Assembly (NCBI GenBank): GCA_040752515.1
Contig: JBFMGQ010000015.1
Span: 1-64,000 of the forward strand
Direction: 5' to 3'
Length of the DNA: 64,000 bases
Source of the DNA: Tenuifilum sp040752515
GTDB lineage: Bacteria > Bacteroidota > Bacteroidia > Bacteroidales > Tenuifilaceae
Below the pieces are notes generated by a model. The model was not told where the DNA came from. It made no database searches and saw only the letters and a list, made by a program, of their open reading frames with translations. A program made the translations under genes and the position numbers. Position 1 is the first letter of the stretch. Every line of letters starts with the position of its first letter. Positions 1 to 8,656 of this stretch are shown here, piece after piece.

Positions 1-89
1 TTGGAATACTTCCCGCTGCTAAGTTCGGATAAAATTTTTAGTTTGAAGCCCTCGCTGTAGCGTTTTGTCACGTAATTATTTTTGTCCAT
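1..89 (-). CDS. IS3-type transposase OrfA, N-terminal fragment (partial)
   Basis: Twenty-nine codons are visible, starting at an ATG whose first base is 89; another in-frame ATG lies at 95. The product contains KRYSEGFKLKILSELSSGKY, which matches the first helix and turn of the HTH_Tnp_1 (IS3/IS911 OrfA) DNA-binding domain. OrfA normally binds the element's ends and is joined to OrfB by programmed frameshifting. The gene is open at the window edge, so whether it is intact is unknown. Confidence 0.6.
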   Translation of the reverse strand, partial: MDKNNYVTKRYSEGFKLKILSELSSGKYS

Positions 90-127
90 ACACATAAGTT
101 TGTGTAGACATTTTTCAGGACGGGTCA
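1..127 (-). mobile_element. End of an IS3-family-like insertion sequence (cut by window edge)
   Basis: The first 89 bases encode, on the minus strand, the start of an IS3-type OrfA transposase. Upstream of that start the sequence ends at a motif reading TGACCCGTCCTGAAAAATG on the minus strand, which looks like a terminal inverted repeat of this family; I place the element's end near 127. The other end, the rest of orfA and orfB lie outside the window, so family and completeness are inferred from this fragment only. Confidence 0.6.
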
Positions 128-292
128 TTCCATTCCAATTCACGAACAACTATCAACGAACAACGAACAACTAAATCATCTGCGTCATCTGCGTTCCATT
201 ACCAAACACCAAACACTAAACACTAAACACGACCCCCAAAAAAAAATCACTCGCATCCGTACGCTGAACACTGCACACTATTCACTTTAGTC
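128..292. repeat. Non-coding spacer with short dispersed repeats
   Basis: Between the insertion-sequence end and the channel gene there is only repetitive sequence: AACGAACAACG-type direct repeats near 140-170, a copy of the CATCTGCGTCATCTGCGTTC motif at 176-197 that recurs in other spacers of this window, and AAACACTAAACAC-type repeats. No gene or RNA was seen. Confidence 0.5.
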
Positions 293-2032
293 TTAGCGCA
301 GTATCTTTCTCACAAAGGCAACTGTAAAGTACGACATCAGGAATACCCCCATAAACCCCTCGGTGCCTGCAACAAACCTTGCCATGCCTGCAGGGGCAAA
401 ATCGCCGTAGCCAATGGTAAAAAAGGTAACCACACTAAAATAGAATCCGCGTGCAGTAAGGCTTAGCGCTTCGCCCGAAGCCGATGTCGCAATAATTTGT
501 CCCCAGCCTAAAGCCATAATGGCAATGTACAACAGGCTATAGGTAAAGTAAACCACCAAGATGCTTGCAATTACTCGCTGGGGTGCGGTTGCGTAAAGCC
601 CCATGTAATCGAATAGTAGTTTTTTAGCCGAATACAGTAAACAACTCGATATGTATCCTAATCTGCCCGTTTGTTTTGAGTTCATCAGCGATGCCTTCAT
701 GTCACACCGCTTAAACTCAACATAGGCAGCATCCTCCTCGTCGTACTTGCCCAGTGCGTTGAAGTTTTCCTTTAGTATCCGGAACTGTTCCGCCTTTTCA
801 GCAATAGAGGTGCAGCACTGTGAGTATATCAAATTGTCAACCCTATTGGCATTCCAATCGATATAGATTTGCCCGAGCAGTCGAACCCCTGCCAGGTTCA
901 AGCTTACGATTTTAGGGGCATCGCCATGGGTGTAGAACTCAACAATGTCGCGAATAGTGCAACCAGCAAGGTTTATCTCACCACACTCTTTTACATGGAG
1001 GTTAACCGTTGAGTTGAATTGGCAATCGGAAAAAATCAACTTGCCGAGCTGTGCATCGGAAAAGCTAACGGTTTCGTTAAACGACGACCGTTCAAAAACC
1101 ATTTCGGAGTTAAGCCCCTGATACAAATCGAATATGATGTTAGCCGTGCCAAACGCTGCTCGTTTAAAGGTAAGTTTACCCTTACGGGTTTCAGCTCCCT
1201 CAAAGTTGAGCTCTCCCTCATGAAACGTTGCCCGGTTGAACGATGTCCGTCCTGCATGGAATTCGGCAGCACGAAAATCGACCCGTCCGCTACCAAAGTC
1301 AACCCGCTCAAACGATACTCCCCCACCACCAAAGCGGGCATAATGGAAATCGACCTTGCCAATGCCAAAGCGCGACACCCTAAAATCGACATCACTATTA
1401 AAAAACTCGGCATTGATAAATGAAACATCGCCATTGCCAAAATCTACATTGGTAAATATAGCCTCGCCATTCCCAAAGGTTGCATCCTGAAAATCCTTAA
1501 CGCCCTCGTCGAAAACGGTATTTTTCAACGAAACCGTTTCACCCTCAAATTTTACCTGGGTAAAATTTGTCCGGGCAGCCTTTATGAAGTTATTGGTTAA
1601 CACGAATTTGCATAAAAAGTGCGATTGGTGAAAGTTGAGAAATTCGGTTACGATATAGGAATCATCAATAGTGAAGTCATTTGCCACATGCATGGTTGAG
1701 AAATCGATACCAATAGGGGAATCGAAAAAGGCATTTCGTGCCGAAAACTCGGTAATGGGGATAGGTAACGTTTTATCAATTTGCAGGTATCGCTTACAGG
1801 CTATGGTTGAAAAGCCTTGAATATAGCAGTAGTCCAAATTTACTGGTTGAGTTTTGCCAATGATTTCGTAAATATCCGATAGCTCGGGAACGCCAAGGCT
1901 GAGCGAGGTGATTAGAACTCCTTTGCTATTATACAAATCAATTTTGGCGGTTCGCTTTGTGCTGAAACCATCGAAACGTACAAATGGTCTTTGAATTACT
2001 TCAACCCTGTAGGAATCGAACGAATAAGCCAT
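293..2032 (-). CDS. Two-helix potassium-channel protein with a 12-residue-repeat solenoid domain
   Basis: The C-terminal quarter is an ion-channel module: a membrane helix, a pore loop with the K+ selectivity filter TIGYGD, and a second helix close to the C-terminus. About 180-340 residues in is a run of ten consecutive 12-residue units with the pattern F-G-x-G-x-V-x-F-x-x-A-x (DNA 1118-1477), resembling but not equal to pentapeptide repeats; it probably forms a beta-solenoid in the cytosol. The frame is open upstream to 2146, but the ATG at 2032 is preferred because a near-consensus -7 box (TAACTTTA, minus, 2051-2058) lies just upstream and the extra residues look random. From this start the protein has 580 residues. 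Ligand or partner of the repeat domain is unknown. Confidence 0.8.
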   Translation of the reverse strand: MAYSFDSYRVEVIQRPFVRFDGFSTKRTAKIDLYNSKGVLITSLSLGVPELSDIYEIIGKTQPVNLDYCYIQGFSTIACKRYLQIDKTLPIPITEFSARNAFFDSPIGIDFSTMHVANDFTIDDSYIVTEFLNFHQSHFLCKFVLTNNFIKAARTNFTQVKFEGETVSLKNTVFDEGVKDFQDATFGNGEAIFTNVDFGNGDVSFINAEFFNSDVDFRVSRFGIGKVDFHYARFGGGGVSFERVDFGSGRVDFRAAEFHAGRTSFNRATFHEGELNFEGAETRKGKLTFKRAAFGTANIIFDLYQGLNSEMVFERSSFNETVSFSDAQLGKLIFSDCQFNSTVNLHVKECGEINLAGCTIRDIVEFYTHGDAPKIVSLNLAGVRLLGQIYIDWNANRVDNLIYSQCCTSIAEKAEQFRILKENFNALGKYDEEDAAYVEFKRCDMKASLMNSKQTGRLGYISSCLLYSAKKLLFDYMGLYATAPQRVIASILVVYFTYSLLYIAIMALGWGQIIATSASGEALSLTARGFYFSVVTFFTIGYGDFAPAGMARFVAGTEGFMGVFLMSYFTVAFVRKILR

Positions 2033-2146
2033 TCCACTAAAATTTTTGAATAAAGTTAGCAGAAAATATTGATTGTTAAAGGGTAAAGGGAAAAAAGTTT
2101 GAAATAGGTGGTGGTGGGTTGTTGTGGTTCGGTAAACGTGAATCAT

Positions 2147-2622
2147 TAGCCTTAAACGGTTGGGACATTCTGGCTATTATTCTGGTTTCTGACTACTGTT
2201 TTCTTCTACTATCAACTGTCAACCAAATAAGCACCACAGAGTTACGCAGAGTAACACGGAGTTTCACAGAGTAAATCAGTATAATCTGTGTCATCTGTGT
2301 TCCATTTAAATTCCACATGAACAATCAACCAACATCTATTAACTAAAACAGCCGAGGGCACTCAATCCCAAATAACGAATAGCCCCGTAGGGGCTTAATA
2401 TTAATAGCAAGTAGGGTAACTCCATACGAGTAACGATACATGCAATGCATAATTCAAAGAGCAAGGAGGACAAGTTGCATCGCGATACAGCGGTTTTTAC
2501 ATAAAGCTATATGTTTTTCTTTTAGTATGCTAAAATTATGAATTAGTTGAAAACAGCGATTAACAAGTTTGATTCATGAATGAGAATCAGTTAGTAGAAT
2601 AAAATTAAATAAGAATCGCAGT
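2147..2622. repeat. Repeat-bearing non-coding region
   Basis: No gene is visible. The stretch holds a CACAGAGTTACGCAGAG / ATCTGTGTCATCTGTGTTC repeat (about 2233-2306), a perfect AGCCCC-GTA-GGGGCT hairpin (2381-2395), and a TGCATCGC-ended inverted-repeat element (about 2432-2483). All three types recur in other spacers of the window. It lies downstream of the nitrite operon and upstream of the channel gene. Confidence 0.6.
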
Positions 2623-2931
2623 CTAAAAAATTTTTACAACTATGACCCTGGCTATGTTTTCTGATTTATTGGATAATGCTCGGTTTTTATTAGTATCGAC
2701 ATGTGATGCACTATCGGGTTTTAAAATAACCGATTGGTTTTCGACCGTAAGTTCCAGTTCTCCTTCAAGTAGGTAGAATACCACCTCAAAGGGGTTTGAA
2801 TGTGGGGGTACCATTTCGCCAGGATTTAGATTTAGATGAACCATTTCTACTTTGGAGCTTGAAAACATAATACGCCCGTCCAAATCGAATGGAACCTTTG
2901 GCGCACTCATTAGGGTTTCGGTTTTAATCAT
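2623..2931 (-). CDS. Small cupin-domain protein (end of nitrite operon)
   Basis: A 102-residue single-domain cupin. The family's first motif is seen as PPHSNPFEVVFYLLEGE at about residues 43-59 and the second histidine region as SASHVDTN near residue 75. Such proteins fold as a small beta-barrel and usually bind a metal through His/Glu; the ligand here is not known. It is the last gene of the nrf/ccs cluster, 12 bases after ccsA, so it is likely co-transcribed. A second, distinct cupin sits near the start of the same cluster (10474-10806), suggesting a shared role in nitrosative stress, but this is inference. Confidence 0.75.
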   Translation of the reverse strand: MIKTETLMSAPKVPFDLDGRIMFSSSKVEMVHLNLNPGEMVPPHSNPFEVVFYLLEGELELTVENQSVILKPDSASHVDTNKNRALSNKSENIARVIVVKIF

Positions 2932-2943
2932 TTTATCAATTTT

Positions 2944-3729
2944 TTAACCGCCATATACATGTATGCTTTGACTTGCAGAGGGCAAGTATTTTATTCCCAA
3001 CCAGGTAATTAGCAGAACTCCCAGTGCAACAATCATTAAACGAGCCAGTAGTTTGCGTTTAGTAGGCAGGTACCGGTGAATATGAATAACCAAAAGATAG
3101 AAAACCCAGGTAATTAATGCCCAAACCTCCTTTGGGTCCCATGCCCAGTAGTCGCCCCATGCAAACTTAGCCCAGTACGCGCCTAAGAGCATTCCCAGGG
3201 TTAAAAGCGCAAACCCAGGATATACTAGCCGCATTTGCTGTTGGAGTTCATCGTGAACTGAACCTTTTGAAAATGATGACCAAGCCACTGAAAGGCTTGC
3301 TGAAGCAAGAACTGCATATGCTAGCATATACGAAACCACATGTGGTATAAACCAGGGGCTTTGAAGAGCTGGCATAAGAAACCTACTCTGATATTCTGGG
3401 TGAATGATATCGACAACCAGAAAAACCGAGGCCATGATTAGGCCTATGGTTATCATGTTTTTACTGCGATACGCTTTAAATACGCTTAGACTAACCAGGC
3501 TTACCATGAAAGAGTACCATATTCTAGTCTCAGCCATGGTTCGCATGGGCGGGCGTTTAATATCGAGCCAGTATAAGAAAATAAATACCCCCAAAATAGC
3601 ACTGGCTGTAACACCAGAATACCATAAAATGAGTTTTCCTTTTGCGGATTCTTTGTGGTTAAAGTAAACAGAAACTAACCAAAGTAATATCACAGTCAGA
3701 GATACAGGAAAAAAATAATTCCAAACCAT
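2944..3729 (-). CDS. ccsA: System II cytochrome c biogenesis protein CcsA (ResC-like)
   Basis: A 261-residue polytopic membrane protein with about eight hydrophobic segments. The haem-handling tryptophan-rich signature WGDYWAWDPKEVW is at residues 191-203, and conserved histidines flank it (IHPEY near 110, FIPHVVSY near 128, IHIHRY near 216), as expected for the CcsA/CcmC family. With Ccs1 it exports haem and attaches it to CXXCH motifs of apocytochromes at the outer face of the membrane. Many Bacteroidetes carry a fused CcsBA; here the two halves are separate and adjacent, 4 bases apart. Its place after nrfHA fits a dedicated maturation pair for the pentahaem nitrite reductase and its tetrahaem partner. 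Confidence 0.9.
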   Translation of the reverse strand: MVWNYFFPVSLTVILLWLVSVYFNHKESAKGKLILWYSGVTASAILGVFIFLYWLDIKRPPMRTMAETRIWYSFMVSLVSLSVFKAYRSKNMITIGLIMASVFLVVDIIHPEYQSRFLMPALQSPWFIPHVVSYMLAYAVLASASLSVAWSSFSKGSVHDELQQQMRLVYPGFALLTLGMLLGAYWAKFAWGDYWAWDPKEVWALITWVFYLLVIHIHRYLPTKRKLLARLMIVALGVLLITWLGIKYLPSASQSIHVYGG

Positions 3730-3733
3730 TTGT

Positions 3734-4951
3734 TTACTTTTTTGAATCGTTAATAAAAATCAGGCCTAACCCACCAAGGATCATCATAGCAAATCCTACG
3801 TATATCAGTGTTAACCATGGGTCGTAAATAACCTTAAAAGAGCTGTAGGATGAATCTGAACCCGCAAGATTGTCGTATGAGTACTGATAAATCCACCAAC
3901 CATCAACCCTAAAGGGTTTGTTTACCTCGATAAGGCACTGATTTACAGATCTTGATTTTTTTGAATAGATTTTGGCTTGAGAACCAAAGTATTTTGCCTC
4001 GGCGGGTAAAAGTATTAGCCTCCTACCATCGGGAAGTGAAAGAGTCTTTTCGGCTGTAACATGGGTAAAGTTCGAGATCCAGCCCATTGTAATGGACTGA
4101 CCATTTGAGTCAAACACTTGTATCATTGCCGCTGGCCTAGTAAAGGGGACACCCCGCGCATCAATGAAGGTTGAATCGGTAGCAAATGCTTTGGGCAAGT
4201 ATCGAATAACCTGAACGGTTAGATTATCAATTTTAATGCTTGGGTTGCTGGTTAGGTCATATTCGGATTCTGGGAAAAATGTCTTGCTGCCCATTAAAAC
4301 CAATCGAGGTTGGTAAAATTGTGCTTCAAACTTTTGTAATTCAATTGCTATTGGCAATTCAATTATTCTGCCGTTTTTGGTTGCTCCATTCCATGCAATT
4401 TCACCCTGGTTAACCTTTACGGTTGCCTCAATCTTATTGGAACTTCCTACTAAACCTGCTGATAAGCAAACCCAAAGCCCGGCATGGTTAAGGGTAAAAA
4501 TTATGTTTTTTAGGGTAATTGGAAAAACACGGTTAACAACAGCTGCCCCTAAGGTTATAAGCAAAAAAGTTAAAGGAATTAAAAACAGCCATGAATCCAG
4601 AAGGTTAAATAATGCCCCGGGTATTCCCATACCATGGCCTATCTGTGGAATTATTCCCATTAGAATGATTGAGAAAAGAAATAATGAAATTGATGGAATT
4701 GCGGCCTTAACCGAAGCAAGCCAGTTGAAAAATTTCGATTTTGGGAAAACGATTTTTAAAAGGATTAAAAGGCAAAAGATTGTAATTAAAACGATAGCAT
4801 TGGTTGGGAAACTAGGTTTAGGAAATAGCGATAGTGGGACAAATAGTTCCAAAAAGAAAGCTAGTACCCATAACCCAACGGACACAATAAAACCCTCTAA
4901 AAAACCCCAAGGCCATAGCCAAAGGGGTTTCTTTTTGAATTGATTTTCCAT
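3734..4951 (-). CDS. ccs1: System II cytochrome c biogenesis protein Ccs1/ResB
   Basis: A 405-residue protein with four hydrophobic segments near the N-terminus (about 12-34, 48-66, 83-103, 120-142), another near 155-170, a long periplasmic region, and a final membrane helix near 380-400 followed by a short cytosolic tail. This is the ResB/Ccs1 layout. It acts with CcsA in haem delivery and apocytochrome chaperoning. It begins 11 bases after nrfA and ends 4 bases before ccsA, so the four genes are surely one transcript. The alternative is a generic membrane protein, but the gene order makes ResB clearly the best call. Confidence 0.85.
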   Translation of the reverse strand: MENQFKKKPLWLWPWGFLEGFIVSVGLWVLAFFLELFVPLSLFPKPSFPTNAIVLITIFCLLILLKIVFPKSKFFNWLASVKAAIPSISLFLFSIILMGIIPQIGHGMGIPGALFNLLDSWLFLIPLTFLLITLGAAVVNRVFPITLKNIIFTLNHAGLWVCLSAGLVGSSNKIEATVKVNQGEIAWNGATKNGRIIELPIAIELQKFEAQFYQPRLVLMGSKTFFPESEYDLTSNPSIKIDNLTVQVIRYLPKAFATDSTFIDARGVPFTRPAAMIQVFDSNGQSITMGWISNFTHVTAEKTLSLPDGRRLILLPAEAKYFGSQAKIYSKKSRSVNQCLIEVNKPFRVDGWWIYQYSYDNLAGSDSSYSSFKVIYDPWLTLIYVGFAMMILGGLGLIFINDSKK

Positions 4952-4962
4952 GACTTTGATTG

Positions 4963-6474
4963 CTACATTATTCTTTCAGGCAAAGGCATGTTTTGTTCAC
5001 GCTCTTTTGCTAATTGCAACCACTTGGGAAGCACATTTTTCTTCCATTGTTCTTTCTCTCCCTTAAGTTTTTTCAGATCAATTCCCACATAGGCTTGAGC
5101 CTTTTCTTTTGATGAAAGGTCGGGCATGGGTACTGGCTCGTTGTAGCCTAACGAAGCAAGAACTCTGGAGAGTTGCAGGCGTGCTTCAGAGGCTTTCTCT
5201 ATTCCATCGGCAATTATTCGCATGCTCTCAAGTGGTGCATGAAATGATGCTCCATGGCTTGCAGCCACGAAATCCCAACGCCATTGAGCTTGTCTGATTA
5301 ATTTAAGTATAGGCTCCATCATTTTCTCATTGGCGCCTTTGTCCCAGGCGTATTTTGCCTCTATATGCGCCTTTACCAGCAAATCCTCAAGTGCAATTTT
5401 CTGGGTGTACACTCTATCTTGCCTGTCGTAAACGTTTTTTATAAGTTCTTCCTTGGTTTGTTTATGACAAACCATACATGAAGCCTCCATGTTGTTTAGG
5501 GGGCTTTGAACCTTATGGTCGGTAATTTTTTGGCTACCCTCGGTTAGGTATGGCATGTGGCAATCAGCACATGATACTCCCCGCTGGTAGTGAATGGAAT
5601 GTTGGAAAAGCTCAAAATCGGGATGCTGAGCCTTAATGATTGGTGTTTTGCTAAGAGGATGTATCCAATCGGAAAATCCATATTCGTCGTAGTACTTCTC
5701 AATGTCATCAAAGTTAAGTCCTTTATCCCAAGGGAAGGTTACATATTTACCATCGCCCTTAAAGTAGTACTCTACATGGCACTGGGCGCACACCATAGTG
5801 CGCATTTTGTTTAACGGCAAAGATTCAACGTTCTTACCCATACGCTCATAGGCTTCTTTTAATGGGATTTGGAACAGGCGTAGCGCCATATCGCTTGGAT
5901 TGTGGCAGTTTGCACAACCAATAGGGTTTACTATTTCCGAGAGCATGGCCGACCACTTTGTTTTATAGAAATCGGCTGGCGACATATGAACCATGACCCT
6001 TGCAACATCGGGGCTCTTACAGGCCCAGCAACTTGAATTTTGAGGGCCCTCATTCTCGTTGGCAGGTGTGCCAGTACGCAATGTATTATGAACATCTACC
6101 ACAGAGTATACATGACCTCGGGCCTGATTAAAATCTTTTGAAAAGGCATAGCCGGCAAAGAGTATTACCAGCCTTGGGTCTTCGTCAAGTAAATCGCGAA
6201 ATGCACTTCCGCCATACTTTGAGCGAAAAAGGGTATCGGACATCTGGGAGTAGGTTTGATACTCACGGGGAAATGCCATGCCCCATGCCTCGTTTCTGGG
6301 CTCAAACTCATCAATCTTAAACCTTGGTGTATTCATTAGGTTTGCTTCGGTTCGACGCTGAACAATGCTGGCTGCCAGTAAGCCAAGTACAAAAACAACA
6401 ATCATTGTTCCCAGGAATAATGCCCATCCAATCCATGGATTTTTGGCAATTTTTTCACTTAACGGAGTTTTCAT
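4963..6474 (-). CDS. nrfA: Ammonia-forming cytochrome c nitrite reductase, catalytic subunit NrfA
   Basis: The 503-residue product carries the diagnostic set of five haem sites: the unusual CXXCK (CWACK, 149-153) of the active-site haem and four CXXCH motifs (187-191, 229-233, 302-306, 333-337). CAQCHVEYYF places the conserved active-site tyrosine after haem 3. NrfA reduces nitrite to ammonium with six electrons and also acts on NO and hydroxylamine. Residues 14-36 form a membrane-spanning or uncleaved signal segment, so the enzyme faces the periplasm and is probably tethered. It follows nrfH by 18 bases and precedes ccs1 by 11. Confidence 0.97.
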   Translation of the reverse strand: MKTPLSEKIAKNPWIGWALFLGTMIVVFVLGLLAASIVQRRTEANLMNTPRFKIDEFEPRNEAWGMAFPREYQTYSQMSDTLFRSKYGGSAFRDLLDEDPRLVILFAGYAFSKDFNQARGHVYSVVDVHNTLRTGTPANENEGPQNSSCWACKSPDVARVMVHMSPADFYKTKWSAMLSEIVNPIGCANCHNPSDMALRLFQIPLKEAYERMGKNVESLPLNKMRTMVCAQCHVEYYFKGDGKYVTFPWDKGLNFDDIEKYYDEYGFSDWIHPLSKTPIIKAQHPDFELFQHSIHYQRGVSCADCHMPYLTEGSQKITDHKVQSPLNNMEASCMVCHKQTKEELIKNVYDRQDRVYTQKIALEDLLVKAHIEAKYAWDKGANEKMMEPILKLIRQAQWRWDFVAASHGASFHAPLESMRIIADGIEKASEARLQLSRVLASLGYNEPVPMPDLSSKEKAQAYVGIDLKKLKGEKEQWKKNVLPKWLQLAKEREQNMPLPERIM

Positions 6475-6492
6475 GTTGGTATAGGTTAATAT

Positions 6493-7080
6493 CTATTTAA
6501 TCAGCTTCTTTAGCCATTCTGGCGTATCGGATTTAGGTATTGGCGCAGCACCAAAAGGTGTTGCAGAAAGGCTTTTCACGGTACCATGGGGTATCTCGCG
6601 GTGACAGTCCCAGCATCGTTTCCCATTCCCGGCAAGTATTGCATCTAAATCGACGTTGGCTTTAACCATGGCAGTAAGGTTCCCATGACAGCGTATGCAG
6701 TTTTCCTGAACCACTCTTTGACCAGGTTTATGCATGTAAATGGTTTGAGGGTAAGTGTTAAGTGTAAAGATGGTGGCATGTCGTAATCCATCATTTGCCT
6801 TAAAGTAGTACTTTCTGAGAATATTGTCATGTGGTAGGTGGCAATCGTTGCAGGTGGCATGTTCCCTATGCGAGGAGTGATGCCAGGTTACATATTGAGG
6901 CCGCATGATATGACAGTTCACACAGGTTGCAGGCTCGTCGGACACATACGACCATGCCCTGGATGTGTAAAAAACAAACAATCCTGCACCAGTAAAAATA
7001 CCCGCCAATACAATAACTGGCACTCGCCAGTTTGGCGGTGGTTGAAAACGTTTTAGTATCTGTTTAGCCCATTTATACAT
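6493..7080 (-). CDS. nrfH: Tetrahaem quinol dehydrogenase NrfH
   Basis: A 195-residue NapC/NirT-family protein with one N-terminal membrane helix (about 19-39) and four CXXCH haem motifs at 53-57, 77-81, 128-132 and 156-160. NrfH takes electrons from menaquinol in the membrane and passes them to NrfA, with which it forms a complex. The first haem motif CVNCHIM contains the methionine near haem 1 seen in NrfH proteins. A well-formed promoter (7094-7124) just upstream suggests that nrfHA can be transcribed apart from the hcp part of the cluster. Confidence 0.96.
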   Translation of the reverse strand: MYKWAKQILKRFQPPPNWRVPVIVLAGIFTGAGLFVFYTSRAWSYVSDEPATCVNCHIMRPQYVTWHHSSHREHATCNDCHLPHDNILRKYYFKANDGLRHATIFTLNTYPQTIYMHKPGQRVVQENCIRCHGNLTAMVKANVDLDAILAGNGKRCWDCHREIPHGTVKSLSATPFGAAPIPKSDTPEWLKKLIK

Positions 7081-7093
7081 ATCGCAGTTTCTT

Positions 7094-7124
7094 CAAAAAT
7101 AGTATGGAAGAAGCTTAGAATCAA
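7094..7124 (-). promoter_or_regulatory. Candidate internal promoter of nrfHA
   Basis: On the minus strand a TTG (7122-7124) is followed after exactly 20 bases by TATTTTTG (7094-7101), an exact match to the Bacteroidetes -7 consensus TAnnTTTG. The predicted start falls near 7087, about seven bases before the nrfH ATG at 7080. No CRP/FNR-type palindrome was seen next to it. Confidence 0.5.
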
Positions 7125-8623
7125 TTTAATTTACGTTTATACCACATCGCAAAGCCTGTTAATACAATCAGTACCAGTGATAATCCTGTTAAAGGAACCA
7201 CAAGTATGTAAAAATCGCCCAGTAGAAAGCCGAATATGCGACCGGTATGAAATTCTTGCGCAAGGTTCCATAATGGGAATCGGAACGTTTGGGCAATAGT
7301 ATCCGGCATGGTAATTACCTCTCCCTTTTGATTAATTGAGAGAATACCCTTGTCATAGTCGAACAGGTATTCTGAGCCAGTTATGCTGGCATAGCCCGAC
7401 ACAATTTGTTCGCCAATGGGGCGTTTCAACCCTGTTTGGTAAGTATGCTTTTCACCGGTCAAATAGTTAGTAGATTCGCCAGTATCGGGGTTCCAACGAA
7501 ATAAACCGCTAAAACTACCAACCAGAAAACATCCATCACTCAGGGGGGTAAGCACATTTACACCCATCACGCTAACAGGGGGTTGTATGGCAAATTTCAC
7601 CATAGATTCTGAAAAATTATTGCAATGGTAAAAACCATCGGATGTTGCCAGAATAAACCTGTTTCGGTATCTATCAAAAACCAAATCCCTTAGCTTATCG
7701 TTCCAGTAGTAACTATTTGATACCGATTTATTGTTTAAAGTGATATTGCCATTGGCAATGAAAAGCAAAAAAGGAGGTCGCAAAAATGCACCTGTTAATC
7801 CCGATACTATTAGCAGTAAACTTGCCATGGCGCCAATTTTTAAATGCCATTGATACGAGAACCGGGTGGTACGTTTTAATTTATGCAACTTGAAGCGCTC
7901 ATGGTACCTTTTGATTATTTTTGGGAATAAAAAGTAGATAATGCCTGTAATGCTTAAGAATATCATGACCAAAGCAACCATATCGGCTAATAATCGTCCG
8001 GGAATTCCAAGAATCTCGCCGCTATGAATCATCCAAAAAAGCCTAAAAGTCGATATTTCTTTTTTAGCACCTAGAGGGGCTTTCAGATCGATTGGTGTAA
8101 ACTGCAGGGTTTGTGCCGAGGTGCAATAAATTGAATTACGTGTTGTAATGTATATATTTGATTCGACCACCTCAATTGAGGTGCAGAATTCATCGTTTGG
8201 GGGTAGGTGCAACTTTACCCAATGATTATCACCTTTACCAAGCCAGTATAAACCGAAGCGGGTGGCTGCAAGGATCCCGTTTGGGGTTACCTCTAGGTCA
8301 AAAATCTTTCTGTAATCGCTTCCTTGCGGGATACCATTCATTAAGGGTTCCCAGTAGTCAAAATTGCTTCTGGTAAGCCAGATTCCAACTCCCCCAAAAA
8401 AGATGATGGAATCAGAGTTAATGGTTATTACTCCTTTTACCGATGCTAGGTTCCAGTTTTTCAACTGGTAGTTCTCAGGTAGATACTTGCGGTTGATATC
8501 GATATGGGCAATGGTTTGCCTGTGATTCATTAAAACTCCCGAAATGGCAAAAAGCAAGAAGAACAATGTAAAAACTAAAGCGGGCCATTTGTGGTACTTC
8601 CGCAGAGTACTATAAAAACTCAT
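7121..8623 (-). CDS. PepSY-associated membrane protein with propeller-like periplasmic regions
   Basis: The 500-residue protein starts with the PepSY-TM signature region (LRKYHKWPALVFTLFFLLFA, then a helix ending SGVLMNHRQ). Further membrane helices are near 215-235, 262-282 and 472-495. Two external segments (about 50-190 and 290-450) contain repeated strands such as GLYWLGKGDN, SDGFYHCNN and SGLFRWNPDTG that resemble beta-propeller blades. PepSY-TM proteins include haem-binding iron reductases and quinol-linked membrane oxidoreductases. Here it lies directly upstream of nrfH by 40 bases, so an electron-transfer or assembly role for nitrite reduction is plausible but unproven. Confidence 0.7.
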   Translation of the reverse strand: MSFYSTLRKYHKWPALVFTLFFLLFAISGVLMNHRQTIAHIDINRKYLPENYQLKNWNLASVKGVITINSDSIIFFGGVGIWLTRSNFDYWEPLMNGIPQGSDYRKIFDLEVTPNGILAATRFGLYWLGKGDNHWVKLHLPPNDEFCTSIEVVESNIYITTRNSIYCTSAQTLQFTPIDLKAPLGAKKEISTFRLFWMIHSGEILGIPGRLLADMVALVMIFLSITGIIYFLFPKIIKRYHERFKLHKLKRTTRFSYQWHLKIGAMASLLLIVSGLTGAFLRPPFLLFIANGNITLNNKSVSNSYYWNDKLRDLVFDRYRNRFILATSDGFYHCNNFSESMVKFAIQPPVSVMGVNVLTPLSDGCFLVGSFSGLFRWNPDTGESTNYLTGEKHTYQTGLKRPIGEQIVSGYASITGSEYLFDYDKGILSINQKGEVITMPDTIAQTFRFPLWNLAQEFHTGRIFGFLLGDFYILVVPLTGLSLVLIVLTGFAMWYKRKLN

Positions 8624-8656
8624 AATAGCTAAAGGTTTTTTCTTTCAGAAAACTGT

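Noticed and set aside
1019..1423. Open frames of 134 codons on both strands inside the channel gene
   Set aside because: They are alternative readings of the 36-base repeats that encode the 12-residue units; composition and lack of a start context speak against real genes.
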